Origin: Pseudonocardia kunmingensis
GTDB taxonomy: Bacteria > Actinomycetota > Actinomycetes > Mycobacteriales > Pseudonocardiaceae
Direction of reading: 5' to 3'
Assembly (NCBI RefSeq): GCF_006716445.1
Contig: NZ_VFPA01000002.1
Location: forward strand, 1,178,001 to 1,242,000
Length of the DNA stretch: 64,000 bases
The position numbers were made by a program, and so were the translations under genes. The notes beneath the pieces were generated by a model. The model was not told where the DNA came from. It saw only the letters and a program-made list of their open reading frames with translations, and ran no database searches. Of the stretch, positions 1 to 9,103 are shown in pieces. Position 1 is the stretch's first letter. Every line of letters starts with the position of its first letter.

Positions 1-409
1 CGCGCTCGAGCTGGTGGCGTCCGGGCGGGCGGTGCCGACCCCGCAGGACCGGAGGGCGGCGTCCTACTTCCACCGCCGCAGCGACGAGGAGAACCGCATC
101 GACTTCTCGTGGCCGGCGCGCGACCTGTTCAACCTGGTGCGCGCGCAGGTCGACCCGTATCCGAACGCCTACTGCTACCACCGCGGCGAGCGGCTGCGCG
201 TCCTCGCGGCGTCGGTCACCGACGACGTGATCGGCGGGACGCCCGGCCGGGTCGTCATCCGGCGCGGGCGCGGCGTGGTGGTCGTCGCGGGCGCCGACGC
301 GCGGCGCGGCCGCAACCGCGGCCTGGTGCTGGAGCGGGTGCGCACCGACGACGGGCGCGAGCTGGACGCCGCCGACCACTTCACGCGCATGGGGGAGTAC
401 CTGACATGA
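1..409 (+). CDS. Formyltransferase, C-terminal part (5' end outside window)
   Basis: The reading frame is open from base 2, so only the last 135 residues are present. The stretch FSWPARDLFNLVRA followed by DPYPNAYCY is the signature of the C-terminal domain of the methionyl-tRNA formyltransferase family (oligonucleotide/carbohydrate-binding-like fold), which follows the catalytic formyl-transfer domain. The gene overlaps a siderophore-binding lipoprotein by ATGA and precedes an NRPS, so the likely job is N-formylation of N5-hydroxyornithine with formyl-tetrahydrofolate, as in coelichelin-type clusters, rather than initiator tRNA formylation. That specificity is inferred from context; the catalytic Asn-His-Asp motif lies upstream of the window. 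Confidence 0.8.
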   Translation, partial: ALELVASGRAVPTPQDRRAASYFHRRSDEENRIDFSWPARDLFNLVRAQVDPYPNAYCYHRGERLRVLAASVTDDVIGGTPGRVVIRRGRGVVVVAGADARRGRNRGLVLERVRTDDGRELDAADHFTRMGEYLT

Positions 410-1413
410 GGCTGCAGCTCCCGTCGCGCCTGGTCGCCGCCTGCGCGGCCGCGCTCGCACTCGTCGCGGCCGGCTGCGGCTCGTCCGCGGACGCCCCGGC
501 GCCGGCCGCGGCGGCGCCGACGCGGGTCTTCGCCGCCGACAACGGCGAGATCACGATCCCGGTGGCCCCGCAGCGCATCGTCGCCACCGGGTACGCGGTG
601 CCCGCGCTGATCGAGACGGGTGCCCCGCTCGTCGGCATCTCGACGTGGCAGCGGGGCATCCCGCTGATGAGCCCCGAGGACAAGGCCACCTACGACGGGC
701 TGGAGAAGGTCGCGGGCGAGCTGGCCGCGGAGACCGACTACGAGGCGATCGCCCGGGTCGACCCCGACCTGATCGTGATCGGGGTGCCCGCACCGATCCT
801 CACCGACGTCGACGTGGAGCTGCTGGAGTCGGTGGCGCCGGTCGTGGCGATCGGTCCGACGATCCCGTCGAAGTGGCGCGAGGTGTCGCAGCGGCAGGCC
901 GACGCGGCGGGCGTGCTGCCCGCCTTCGACGCACTGCGCACCGAGTACGAGGCGAAGGCCGCCGGGCTGGAGGAGAAGTACGCCCCCGTGGTCGGGCCCC
1001 TGCGGTTCGGCCACGTCGGCGCGTACGGCGAGGTCGCGCGCGGCACGTTCCAGCGGGAGTTCGACGGCTCGTGGGGCACCAACGTCCTCAACGACCTCGG
1101 CGTCACCTACTACGGCCAGGTGCAGGAGCCGGGGCCGGGATCGCGGGCGGTGAGCGAGTACCCCTCGATGGAGGAGCTCCCGGCGAGCCTCGGCGAGGCC
1201 GACGTGATCACCTACAGCGCCGAGCCCGACGGGTCGGTCCGGGAGGGCGTGCAGCAGGTCCTCGACTCGCCGCTGTGGCCGCTGCTGCCCGCCGTGGAGG
1301 CGGGCCGCACGATCCCGATCCGCTACACGGAGGCGGCCACCTACAAGGCCGCCCTGACGGCGCTGGACGCGGCCGACGAGGCGCTCGCACCGCTGCTGTC
1401 GCCTCCCGCGTGA
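406..1413 (+). CDS. Iron-siderophore ABC transporter substrate-binding lipoprotein
   Basis: A 335-residue lipoprotein of the FepB/FhuD-type class III binding-protein family. It starts at an ATG that overlaps the previous stop (ATGA). Residues 1-25 form a signal peptide with Arg near the N-terminus, a hydrophobic core and the lipobox LVAAGC, so it is probably anchored to the outer face of the membrane. The mature part begins with a low-complexity Ala/Pro linker, then the two-lobed fold with PQRIVATGYAVPALIETGA, typical of family members that bind ferric siderophores. No permease or ATPase gene is in view, so the rest of the importer may lie upstream. The role is retrieval of the ferric form of the peptide made by the adjacent NRPS (inferred). 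Confidence 0.85.
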   Translation: MRLQLPSRLVAACAAALALVAAGCGSSADAPAPAAAAPTRVFAADNGEITIPVAPQRIVATGYAVPALIETGAPLVGISTWQRGIPLMSPEDKATYDGLEKVAGELAAETDYEAIARVDPDLIVIGVPAPILTDVDVELLESVAPVVAIGPTIPSKWREVSQRQADAAGVLPAFDALRTEYEAKAAGLEEKYAPVVGPLRFGHVGAYGEVARGTFQREFDGSWGTNVLNDLGVTYYGQVQEPGPGSRAVSEYPSMEELPASLGEADVITYSAEPDGSVREGVQQVLDSPLWPLLPAVEAGRTIPIRYTEAATYKAALTALDAADEALAPLLSPPA

Positions 1414-1450
1414 CCGTCGTCCCCTGATCTCCGACAGACGAGGAGTGCGC

Positions 1451-4400
1451 GTGACCACCGGTGTCCAGGCCCCCGTGACGTTCGACCTGACCACCGCGCA
1501 GCTGGGGATCTGGAACGCACAACGGCTCGACCCGGACTCGCCGTACTACCTCGTCGGTGACGTCCTCGAGGTCTCCGGCCCGGACCCCGTCGACGCCGGC
1601 CTCCTCGCCGAGGCCGTCCGGATCACCACCGACGACGCCGAGACGCTGCGGGTGCGGGTGCTCGACCCGCCCGGAGGCCCGCGGCAGCTCGTCGACGACA
1701 CGCCGGCGGCGGCCCCGCGGATCGTCGACCTGCGCGGCGAGCCCGACCCCGTCGCGGCAGGCAACGCGTTCGTCTCGGCCGAGCGGTTCCGGGCGGCCGC
1801 GGCGCTGTCCGGCATGACCGAACGCGACCTGGCCGTGCAGGTGGTCCTGCGGATCACCGACCGCGACGTCTGGTGCGTGCTGCTTTACCACCACCTGGTG
1901 ATCGACGGCTACTCCCAGTCGATGCTCTGCCGGCGCATCGCCGCGGTCTACACCGCGCTGGCCACGGGCGAGCCGGTGCCGCCGTCGCCGTTCCGGCCGT
2001 TCGCCGAGTTCGCGGCGGCCGATGCGGCCTACCTCGCGAGCGAGGACAGCGCGGCCGACCGCGCCTACTGGGTCGACCGGCTCACCCCGGTGCCGGAGTT
2101 CGACGACCGGGCGGCACCGGCGGGCCCGGCGGAGTGCACGCTGTCCGCGAGCGCGGTCGTGCCGCCCGCCGAGATCGAGGCGCTGCGCGCGGTGGCGAAG
2201 CAGGTGGGCGCCACCTGGGGCGAGGCCGTGATCGCCTGCTACGCGGCGTTCCTGCACCGCATGCAGGGGCGCAGCGATGTCGTCTTCGGGCTGCCGCTGA
2301 TGTGCCGGCTCGGGTCGACGGGGCTGCGCACGCCCGCCATGGCGGTGAACGTGCTGCCGCTGCGCGTGGCCGTGCACAGCGGTGACCGGCTGCCCGAGCT
2401 GACCCGCCGCGTCGCCGCGGCGATGGCCGAGATGCGCGCCCACCAGCGCTACCGCGGCGGGAACATCCCCCGGGACCTCGGCGTGCCGGGCGCGAGCGCG
2501 CTGCTGCACGGCAGCGGCGTCAACTTCAAGGCCTACGACCTCGTGATGGACTTCGCGGGCGCCACCGGTCAGATGCGCAACGTCGCGGGCGGCCCGCCGG
2601 AGGACTGGGGCCTGACCGCCACCCCCACCCGCGACGGCGGGCTGCTGCTCGGGTTCGAGGTGGACGCGCGCGCCGGGGACCAGGCCGCGGTGGACCGCAA
2701 GCCGGCCGCGATGCGGACCATGGTGCGCGAGCTGGCGCGGCCCGAGGCGCCGCCCGTCGGGCAGGTCGACCTGGTCGGCGAGGCCCGTGAGGCGCTGCTC
2801 GCCGCGGCCCGCACGCCGGCCGTGGACGGCGCAGCCGAGCCGGTGCCGGCCGTCCTCGACGCGCTCGCCGCTGCCCGGGCCGACGCGACCGCGCTCGTCG
2901 CGGGCGCGCAGCGGCTCACCACGGCCGAGCTGGCCGGTCGCGTGCACCGGCTGGCCCGTGCGCTGCGGGCCCGCGGGGTCGGCCCGGACGACGTGGTCGC
3001 GCTCGCGCTGCCCCGCTCGGCCGACCTCGTCGTGGCGCTGCTCGCCGTCCTCGACGCCGGCGCGGCGTACCTGGCCCTCGACCCGGAGCACCCGCAGCAG
3101 CGGCGCCGCGAGCTGCTCGCCGACGCCCGCCCGGTGCTCGTGGTGACGGCGGGGTCCGCGCCGGACCTCGGCGCCGTCGAGCGCCTGGACCTGGCCGACC
3201 CCGCGGTGCTCGCCGAGCTGGCCGCCCTGCCCGAGCGCCCGCTCACCGCGGCCGAGCTGGCGGCACCGCGGCACCCGGACCACCTCGCCTACGTGATCTA
3301 CACGTCCGGCTCGACGGGCCGCCCCAAGGGCGTGCTGGCCCGGTCGGGCGGTCTGGCCGAGCTGGTGCACCGCCAGCGAGCGACGGTGGTCGCCGCGGCG
3401 GAGCGCCGAGCTCCCCGGCGGCTGCGGGCGGCGCACACCTACTCGTTCGCCTTCGACGCCTCGCTCGACCAGCTCTGCTGGCTGCTGTGCGGGCACGAGC
3501 TGCACCTCTACGACACCGAGACCGCCCGGGACGCCGACGCGCTCGTGGCGGCGGTGCGGCGCGACCGCATCGACGTCGTCGACACGACCCCGTCCATGGC
3601 GGGTCCGCTCCTGGCGGCCGGTCTGCTGGCCGGATCGCCCGCCCCCGGCGTGCTGCTGCTGGGCGGCGAGGCCGTCGGCGAGGGGCTGTGGCGCACCGTC
3701 GCCGGATCCGGAGCGACGGCGTTCAACCTCTACGGTCCGACCGAGGCCACCGTCGACGCCACCGTGGCCCCCGTCGCCGGGCGTGCTCCGACCATCGGTG
3801 CGGCCGTGCCCGGCACCTGCGCCTACGTGCTCGACGGCGCGCTCGCCCCGGTGCCCGACGGCGAGCGCGGCGAGCTGTACCTCGCCGGGCCGCACCTGGC
3901 CCGCGGCTACCTGGGCCGGCCCGGTGCCACCGCCGAGCGCTTCGTCGCGAACCCGTACGGGCGGCCGGGGGAGCGGATGTACCGCACCGGCGACCTCGTC
4001 CGGCGCCTGCCCGCTGGCGATCTCGAGTACGTCGCCCGTGACGACGGGCAGGTCAAGATCCGCGGGCACCGCGTGGAGCTGGGTGAGGTGGAGGCCGGGC
4101 TGGCCGCGCTGCCCGGGGTCGACGCCGCCGCGGCGTCGGTGCGCACCGACTCCGGACGTGCGCGGCTCGTGGGGTACGTCGTCCCCGCCGCCGGTGCGGA
4201 CCCGAGCCCGGAGCACCTGCGCGACGCGCTCGCGGTGCGCCTGCCCGAGCACCTGGTGCCCGCGGCCGTCGTGGTGCTCGCCGAGCTCCCGGTGACGGTC
4301 AACGGCAAGCTCGACCGCGCCGCGCTGCCCGCGCCCGCCCTCGCCGACACCGGGCGGGCGGCGGTCACCGTGCAGGAGGAGGCGCTCAGCGCGGTGGTCG

Positions 4401-7400
4401 CCGAGGTGCTGGGCCTGCCGCACGTCGGGGTCGAGGCCGACTTCTTCGCGCTCGGCGGCGACAGCATCACCGCCATCGCCGTCAGCAGCCGGGCCCGGGC
4501 GCGTGGGCTGGACCTGCGCCCCAAGGACCTCCTCGCCCGGCAGAGCATCGCGGCGCTGGCCGCGGGCGCCCGGCCGGTGGCCGTCGCCGAGGCGGAGCCG
4601 GACCGGCCGCTCGTGCGGCTCGACGAGGCCACGACCGCCGAGATCGAGCGCACCCGTCGCATCGAGGCCGTGCTGCCCGCCACCCCGCTGCAGGTGGGGC
4701 TGGCGTTCCACACGCTGGTGCGTGGTGCGGACGACACCGACGTCTACGTCGCGCAGGCGGTCCTGCGGTTCGACGGCGAGCTGGACCCGGACCGGATGCG
4801 CGCCGCGGCCGGGGAGCTGCTGCGCCGCAGGCCCGCCCTGCGGTCGTTCCTCGTGGTCACCGACTCCGGTGACGTCGTGACGGTGGTGCCGGCCGAGACC
4901 GAGCTGCTGTGGGAGTACGCCGACCTCACCGGCCTGGAAACCGTGGCACGGGAGGCGGAGGTGCAGCGGCTGCGCAGCGACCAGGTGCAGCGCGGGTTCG
5001 ACCCCGCGACGCCACCGCTGGTGCGGTTCCTGCTGGTGGCCACGGGTCCGGACGAGCACCGGTTGTGCCTCACCATGCACCACGCGCTGCTGGACGGCTG
5101 GTCGATGCCGCTGGTCGGCCGCGCCCTGAGCGGCCTCTACGCCGAGCTGGGCGGCGGCCCGGCCGTGCCCGACGCGCCGGACCTCGCCGCCTACCACCGC
5201 TTCGTCGCCCGCCGTGACCCCGGGAAGTCACTGCAGGCCTGGCGGGAGCTGCTGGCCGGGGTGGACGAGGGCACGCGCCTCGCGCCAGCCGCCACCGCGG
5301 CCCGCGTCGAGCGCCCGGAGCGGGTGAGGATCGACCTCGGGCCGGAGTTCTCCGATCGGTTGCGGGGGTTCGCCCGCGAGCGCGGGCTGACGCTGTCCAG
5401 CGTCGTGCAGACCGCGTGGGGGCTGCTGCTCGGGCGCCTCACCGGTCGTCGCGACGTCCTGTTCGGCTGCCCCGTCTCCGGCCGACCGCCCGAGGTCGAG
5501 GGCGTCGAGGAGATGATCGGCCTGCTGCTCAACACGGTCGTCGTGCGGGTCGCGACGCGCCCGTCCGACACGGCGGCGCAGGTGCTCGACGCCGTGCAGG
5601 CCCAGGCCGTCGCGATGGCCGAGCACCACGGCGTCGGCCTGCCCGACGTGCAGCGTGCAGCGGGGGCCGGCGACCTGTTCGACACGATGCTCGTGGTGGA
5701 GAACTTCCCGCTGTCGGACCGGCGGCGGATCCCGGTGGCGCCCGGCCTCGACCTCGCCGCGGTCGAGATCGCCGACGCCACGCACTACCCGCTGACGGTC
5801 GTCGTCCTCCCGGGCGAGTCGATCACGATCGGGCTGGCGTACCAGCCGCACGCCTTCGCCGACGACACCGTGCGCGAGTACGGGCGGCTGCTGGTCCGGC
5901 TGCTGCACGAGATCGTCGCCGACCCGGACCGGCCGGTCGGACGGCTGCCGCTGCTCGACGAGGACGAGCGCGCCGCGGTGCTCGCGATGGGCGTCGTCGA
6001 GCCGACGCGCAAGCGGCGGCCGTGCCTGGCGGAGTTCGCCGCGTGGGTGCGGCGCAAGCCCGGGGCGCAGGCCGTGGTCTGCCGCGACCGCAGCCTCACC
6101 TACGCCGAGCTGGAGCGGCGGGCCAACCAGCTGGCGCACGCCCTGGTCGCGCACGGGGTGGCCCCGCAGGACCCGGTGGCGGTGCTGCTCGGTCGCGACG
6201 TCGAGATGGTCGTGGCCCTGCTGGGTGTGCTGAAGGCGGGTGCGGTGTACGTGCCGATGGACCCCGCCTACCCGCGCGACCGGCTCGCCTACATGATCTC
6301 CGACATCCGCCCGGCCGCCGCCCTCACCACCACGGACGTGCACGCCGCGCTGGACGTGGAGCTGCCGGACGGGATGCCGGTGCTGCGGCTCGACGACCCG
6401 GCCACCGTCGCAGGCCGGCCCGGCACCGACCCCGCCACCCCGCGTGCCCGGTTCACCCCGGACGCGCTGGCCTACGTCATCTACACCTCCGGGACCACCG
6501 GACGGCCCAAGGGCGTCGCGGTCACCCACCGCGGGATCCCGGACCTGGTGGCCCTGCAGGAGGAGGTCGTGGGGATCACCTCCGAGGACCGCTACCTGCA
6601 GTTCGCCTCCACCAGCTTCGACGTCGCGTTCTGGCAGACGATGGTGGCGCTGCTGTCCGGGGGGACCTCGGTGATCGCGCCCGACGAGGCGCGGGTGCCC
6701 GGCGACGAGCTCGTCGCCTACATCCGCGAGCACCGGGTCACCGGCATCAACCTGCTGCCGTCGTTCGTCGCGGCCCTGCCCGACGACCTGGAGATCGACC
6801 GGGACGTCCTCATGATGGTCGGCGCCGAGCGGCTCGACCCGGCGATCGTGCGCCGGTGGGGACGCAGGCGACGTTTCCTGAACGCCTACGGCCCGACCGA
6901 GGCCACGATCAACGCGACGATGTGGGTCCACGACCCCGACGAGCCGGTCGAGGCCGGGCCGGTCCCGATCGGGCGGCCGGACCCGAACGTCCGCGCCTAC
7001 GTGCTCGACGACGGGCTCATGCCGGTCGGGGTCGGTGAGACCGGTGAGCTGTACCTCGCCGGGCCCGGCCTCGCCCGCGGCTACGTCAACCGGCCGGACC
7101 TGACGGCGGCCGCGTTCGTCGCCGACCCGTTCGGCGAGCCCGGCTCCCGGATGTACCGCACCGGCGACCGCGTGCGGTGGCGCCCCGACGGCCAGCTCGT
7201 GTTCCTCGGCCGCGGCGACGACCAGGTGAAGATCCGCGGCTTCCGCATCGAGCTCGCCGAGATCGAGACCGTGCTGGGACGGCACCCTGCGGTGCGCGGC
7301 TGCGCGGTGGTCGTGCGCGAGGACCGGCCGGGGGACCGCCGGATCGTCGGCTACGTCCTGCCCGCGGGCGACGCGCCGCTGGACGTCGCGACGCTGCTGG

Positions 7401-9103
7401 CCGACGCCGCCACCCAGCTCCCGGACCACATGGTGCCGTCCGCGCTGGTCGAGCTGGACGAGCTGCCGCTGGGGCCGAGCGGGAAGCTGGACCGGGCCGC
7501 ACTGCCGGCGCCGGCCGTCGCGGCCACCGCGGCCCGGGAGCCCGCCACGGCCGCGGAGGCGCTGCTGCTGGAGGTGTTCCGCGACGTCCTCGGGCGCGGC
7601 GTCGTCAACGGCGGGGACGTGCAGCTCGACGACGCGTTCCTCGACGTCGGCGGCGACAGCATCGTCTCGCTGCAGGTGGTGTCGCGGGCGCGGCGGCGCG
7701 GGCTCGTGCTCACCGCACGGGACGTGTTCGAGGGCGCCACGGTGGCCGGCATCGCCGCGCGCGCGGTGACCGCGGACCTCGCGGCCACGGGCGAGCCCGC
7801 GGCGGGCGACGCGCCGCTGACCCCGGCGGCACGGGAGTTCCTCGCGCTCTGCGCCGCGGGCGGGGCCGCGCCCGACGCCTTCTGCCTCTGGGTGGACCTC
7901 GTGGTGCCGGCCGGGGGCGACCTCGCGCGGTGGGAGGCCGTGCTCGACGGCGTGCTGGCCCGCCACGACGTCCTGCGGGCGCGCCTGGTCGACGGGGCCG
8001 AGCCGGTGCTGCGGATCCCGCCGGTCGGCGCCGTCACCGGGGCCGACGTGCTCACCCGGGTCGCGGTCGCGCCGGACGGGATCGAGGCCGTCGCCGCCGC
8101 CCGGCTCGAGGAGACCCGCGCCGGGATGGACCTCCGGCGCGGCCCGCTGCTGCGCGCGGTCTGGCTCGACGCCGGGGACGCGGTGCCGGGGAGGCTGCTG
8201 CTGGTCGCCCACCACGTGGCCGTCGACGGCGCGTCGTGGCGGATCCTCGTCGACGACGTCGCGCACCTCTACGAGAGCGGGGCGCCGGACCTGCCGCGGG
8301 TCGGGGCGTCCTACCTCGGCTGGGCCCGCGCCGTGGCGGCGGCCGTCCCGGCGCGGCGCGGGGAGCTGCCGCACTGGCAGCGGGTGGCGGCGGACGTCGC
8401 GCCGCTCGGCGCGCGCCCGCTGGACCCGGCGCGCGACACCATGGCCACGGCCGTGCACCGCGAGCTGCGCCTCGACCCGGACGCGGCGCACGCGGTGCTC
8501 ACGGCGCTGCCCGCGGCGCACGGGACCGCGCCGGACGCGGTCCTGATCACCGCGGTGGCCATGGCCGTGCGCGCGTGGCGCGGCGAGCACGTCGTCACGG
8601 TCGCCCGGGAGGGCCACGGCCGCCCGGAGCTGCTGCCCGACGGCAGCGGGCCCGTCGACCTGTCCTCGACCGTCGGCTGGCTCTCCGCATCCCACCCGGT
8701 GCGGGTCGAGGCCACCGACGCCGCGCGGACGCTCGCCGCTGTCGCGGAGCAGCTCGCCGCGGCCGGTGACGGGCTGGGCTCCGGCATCCTCGGCGACCTC
8801 GTCGGCGGCACCGCACCCCGGATCTCGGTGAACTACCTGGGCCGGCTGCAGACCGCGGCCACCGAGCCGGTGGTGTGGCGGCCCGCGCCCGGCTCCGACC
8901 CGATCGGCTCCGGCGGCGACGCGGACCTCCCGCAGCCGCGGGAGCTGATGGTCAACGCGATCGCCGTCGACGGCCGGGCGGGGGCCGAGCTCGTCGTCCG
9001 GATCTTCTGGGCGCCCGGGGTGTTCCCCGGCGACGAGCCCGCCGCCCTGGTCGAGCACCTGCGCGCCGCGCTCGCCGCGCTCGCCGGGTCCGCGGCCCCG
9101 TGA
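1451..9103 (+). CDS. Bimodular NRPS, C-A-T-C-A-T-E, siderophore type
   Basis: A 2550-residue peptide synthetase. The GTG at 1451 is preferred over the one at 1445 because AGGAG ends 5 bases before it. Order by approximate residue: condensation (10-430, HHLVIDG near 147), adenylation 1 (465-950, YTSGSTGRPKG, YGPTEAT, YRTGDL, NGKLDR), carrier 1 (LGGDS near 1004), condensation 2 (1070-1500, HHALLDG near 1210), adenylation 2 (1520-2015, YTSGTTGRPKG), carrier 2 (VGGDS near 2070) and a C-terminal epimerisation-type domain (2120-2547, HHVAVDG near 2255). There is no thioesterase. Pocket residues read by eye: A1 D235, A236, D239, D278, L299, G301, L322, V330, D331, suggesting a basic substrate such as an ornithine derivative; A2 D235, V236, W239, N278, M299, G301, A322, I330, N331, not assigned. 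It sits between a siderophore-binding protein and an exporter. Confidence 0.93.
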   Translation: MTTGVQAPVTFDLTTAQLGIWNAQRLDPDSPYYLVGDVLEVSGPDPVDAGLLAEAVRITTDDAETLRVRVLDPPGGPRQLVDDTPAAAPRIVDLRGEPDPVAAGNAFVSAERFRAAAALSGMTERDLAVQVVLRITDRDVWCVLLYHHLVIDGYSQSMLCRRIAAVYTALATGEPVPPSPFRPFAEFAAADAAYLASEDSAADRAYWVDRLTPVPEFDDRAAPAGPAECTLSASAVVPPAEIEALRAVAKQVGATWGEAVIACYAAFLHRMQGRSDVVFGLPLMCRLGSTGLRTPAMAVNVLPLRVAVHSGDRLPELTRRVAAAMAEMRAHQRYRGGNIPRDLGVPGASALLHGSGVNFKAYDLVMDFAGATGQMRNVAGGPPEDWGLTATPTRDGGLLLGFEVDARAGDQAAVDRKPAAMRTMVRELARPEAPPVGQVDLVGEAREALLAAARTPAVDGAAEPVPAVLDALAAARADATALVAGAQRLTTAELAGRVHRLARALRARGVGPDDVVALALPRSADLVVALLAVLDAGAAYLALDPEHPQQRRRELLADARPVLVVTAGSAPDLGAVERLDLADPAVLAELAALPERPLTAAELAAPRHPDHLAYVIYTSGSTGRPKGVLARSGGLAELVHRQRATVVAAAERRAPRRLRAAHTYSFAFDASLDQLCWLLCGHELHLYDTETARDADALVAAVRRDRIDVVDTTPSMAGPLLAAGLLAGSPAPGVLLLGGEAVGEGLWRTVAGSGATAFNLYGPTEATVDATVAPVAGRAPTIGAAVPGTCAYVLDGALAPVPDGERGELYLAGPHLARGYLGRPGATAERFVANPYGRPGERMYRTGDLVRRLPAGDLEYVARDDGQVKIRGHRVELGEVEAGLAALPGVDAAAASVRTDSGRARLVGYVVPAAGADPSPEHLRDALAVRLPEHLVPAAVVVLAELPVTVNGKLDRAALPAPALADTGRAAVTVQEEALSAVVAEVLGLPHVGVEADFFALGGDSITAIAVSSRARARGLDLRPKDLLARQSIAALAAGARPVAVAEAEPDRPLVRLDEATTAEIERTRRIEAVLPATPLQVGLAFHTLVRGADDTDVYVAQAVLRFDGELDPDRMRAAAGELLRRRPALRSFLVVTDSGDVVTVVPAETELLWEYADLTGLETVAREAEVQRLRSDQVQRGFDPATPPLVRFLLVATGPDEHRLCLTMHHALLDGWSMPLVGRALSGLYAELGGGPAVPDAPDLAAYHRFVARRDPGKSLQAWRELLAGVDEGTRLAPAATAARVERPERVRIDLGPEFSDRLRGFARERGLTLSSVVQTAWGLLLGRLTGRRDVLFGCPVSGRPPEVEGVEEMIGLLLNTVVVRVATRPSDTAAQVLDAVQAQAVAMAEHHGVGLPDVQRAAGAGDLFDTMLVVENFPLSDRRRIPVAPGLDLAAVEIADATHYPLTVVVLPGESITIGLAYQPHAFADDTVREYGRLLVRLLHEIVADPDRPVGRLPLLDEDERAAVLAMGVVEPTRKRRPCLAEFAAWVRRKPGAQAVVCRDRSLTYAELERRANQLAHALVAHGVAPQDPVAVLLGRDVEMVVALLGVLKAGAVYVPMDPAYPRDRLAYMISDIRPAAALTTTDVHAALDVELPDGMPVLRLDDPATVAGRPGTDPATPRARFTPDALAYVIYTSGTTGRPKGVAVTHRGIPDLVALQEEVVGITSEDRYLQFASTSFDVAFWQTMVALLSGGTSVIAPDEARVPGDELVAYIREHRVTGINLLPSFVAALPDDLEIDRDVLMMVGAERLDPAIVRRWGRRRRFLNAYGPTEATINATMWVHDPDEPVEAGPVPIGRPDPNVRAYVLDDGLMPVGVGETGELYLAGPGLARGYVNRPDLTAAAFVADPFGEPGSRMYRTGDRVRWRPDGQLVFLGRGDDQVKIRGFRIELAEIETVLGRHPAVRGCAVVVREDRPGDRRIVGYVLPAGDAPLDVATLLADAATQLPDHMVPSALVELDELPLGPSGKLDRAALPAPAVAATAAREPATAAEALLLEVFRDVLGRGVVNGGDVQLDDAFLDVGGDSIVSLQVVSRARRRGLVLTARDVFEGATVAGIAARAVTADLAATGEPAAGDAPLTPAAREFLALCAAGGAAPDAFCLWVDLVVPAGGDLARWEAVLDGVLARHDVLRARLVDGAEPVLRIPPVGAVTGADVLTRVAVAPDGIEAVAAARLEETRAGMDLRRGPLLRAVWLDAGDAVPGRLLLVAHHVAVDGASWRILVDDVAHLYESGAPDLPRVGASYLGWARAVAAAVPARRGELPHWQRVAADVAPLGARPLDPARDTMATAVHRELRLDPDAAHAVLTALPAAHGTAPDAVLITAVAMAVRAWRGEHVVTVAREGHGRPELLPDGSGPVDLSSTVGWLSASHPVRVEATDAARTLAAVAEQLAAAGDGLGSGILGDLVGGTAPRISVNYLGRLQTAATEPVVWRPAPGSDPIGSGGDADLPQPRELMVNAIAVDGRAGAELVVRIFWAPGVFPGDEPAALVEHLRAALAALAGSAAP

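Noticed and set aside
1208..9058. Very long minus-strand open frames across the NRPS (1208-5197 and 5228-9058)
   Set aside because: Antisense shadows of a GC-rich gene; no domains, composed of His/Arg/Gly/Val-rich low-complexity sequence, while the plus strand carries all NRPS motifs.
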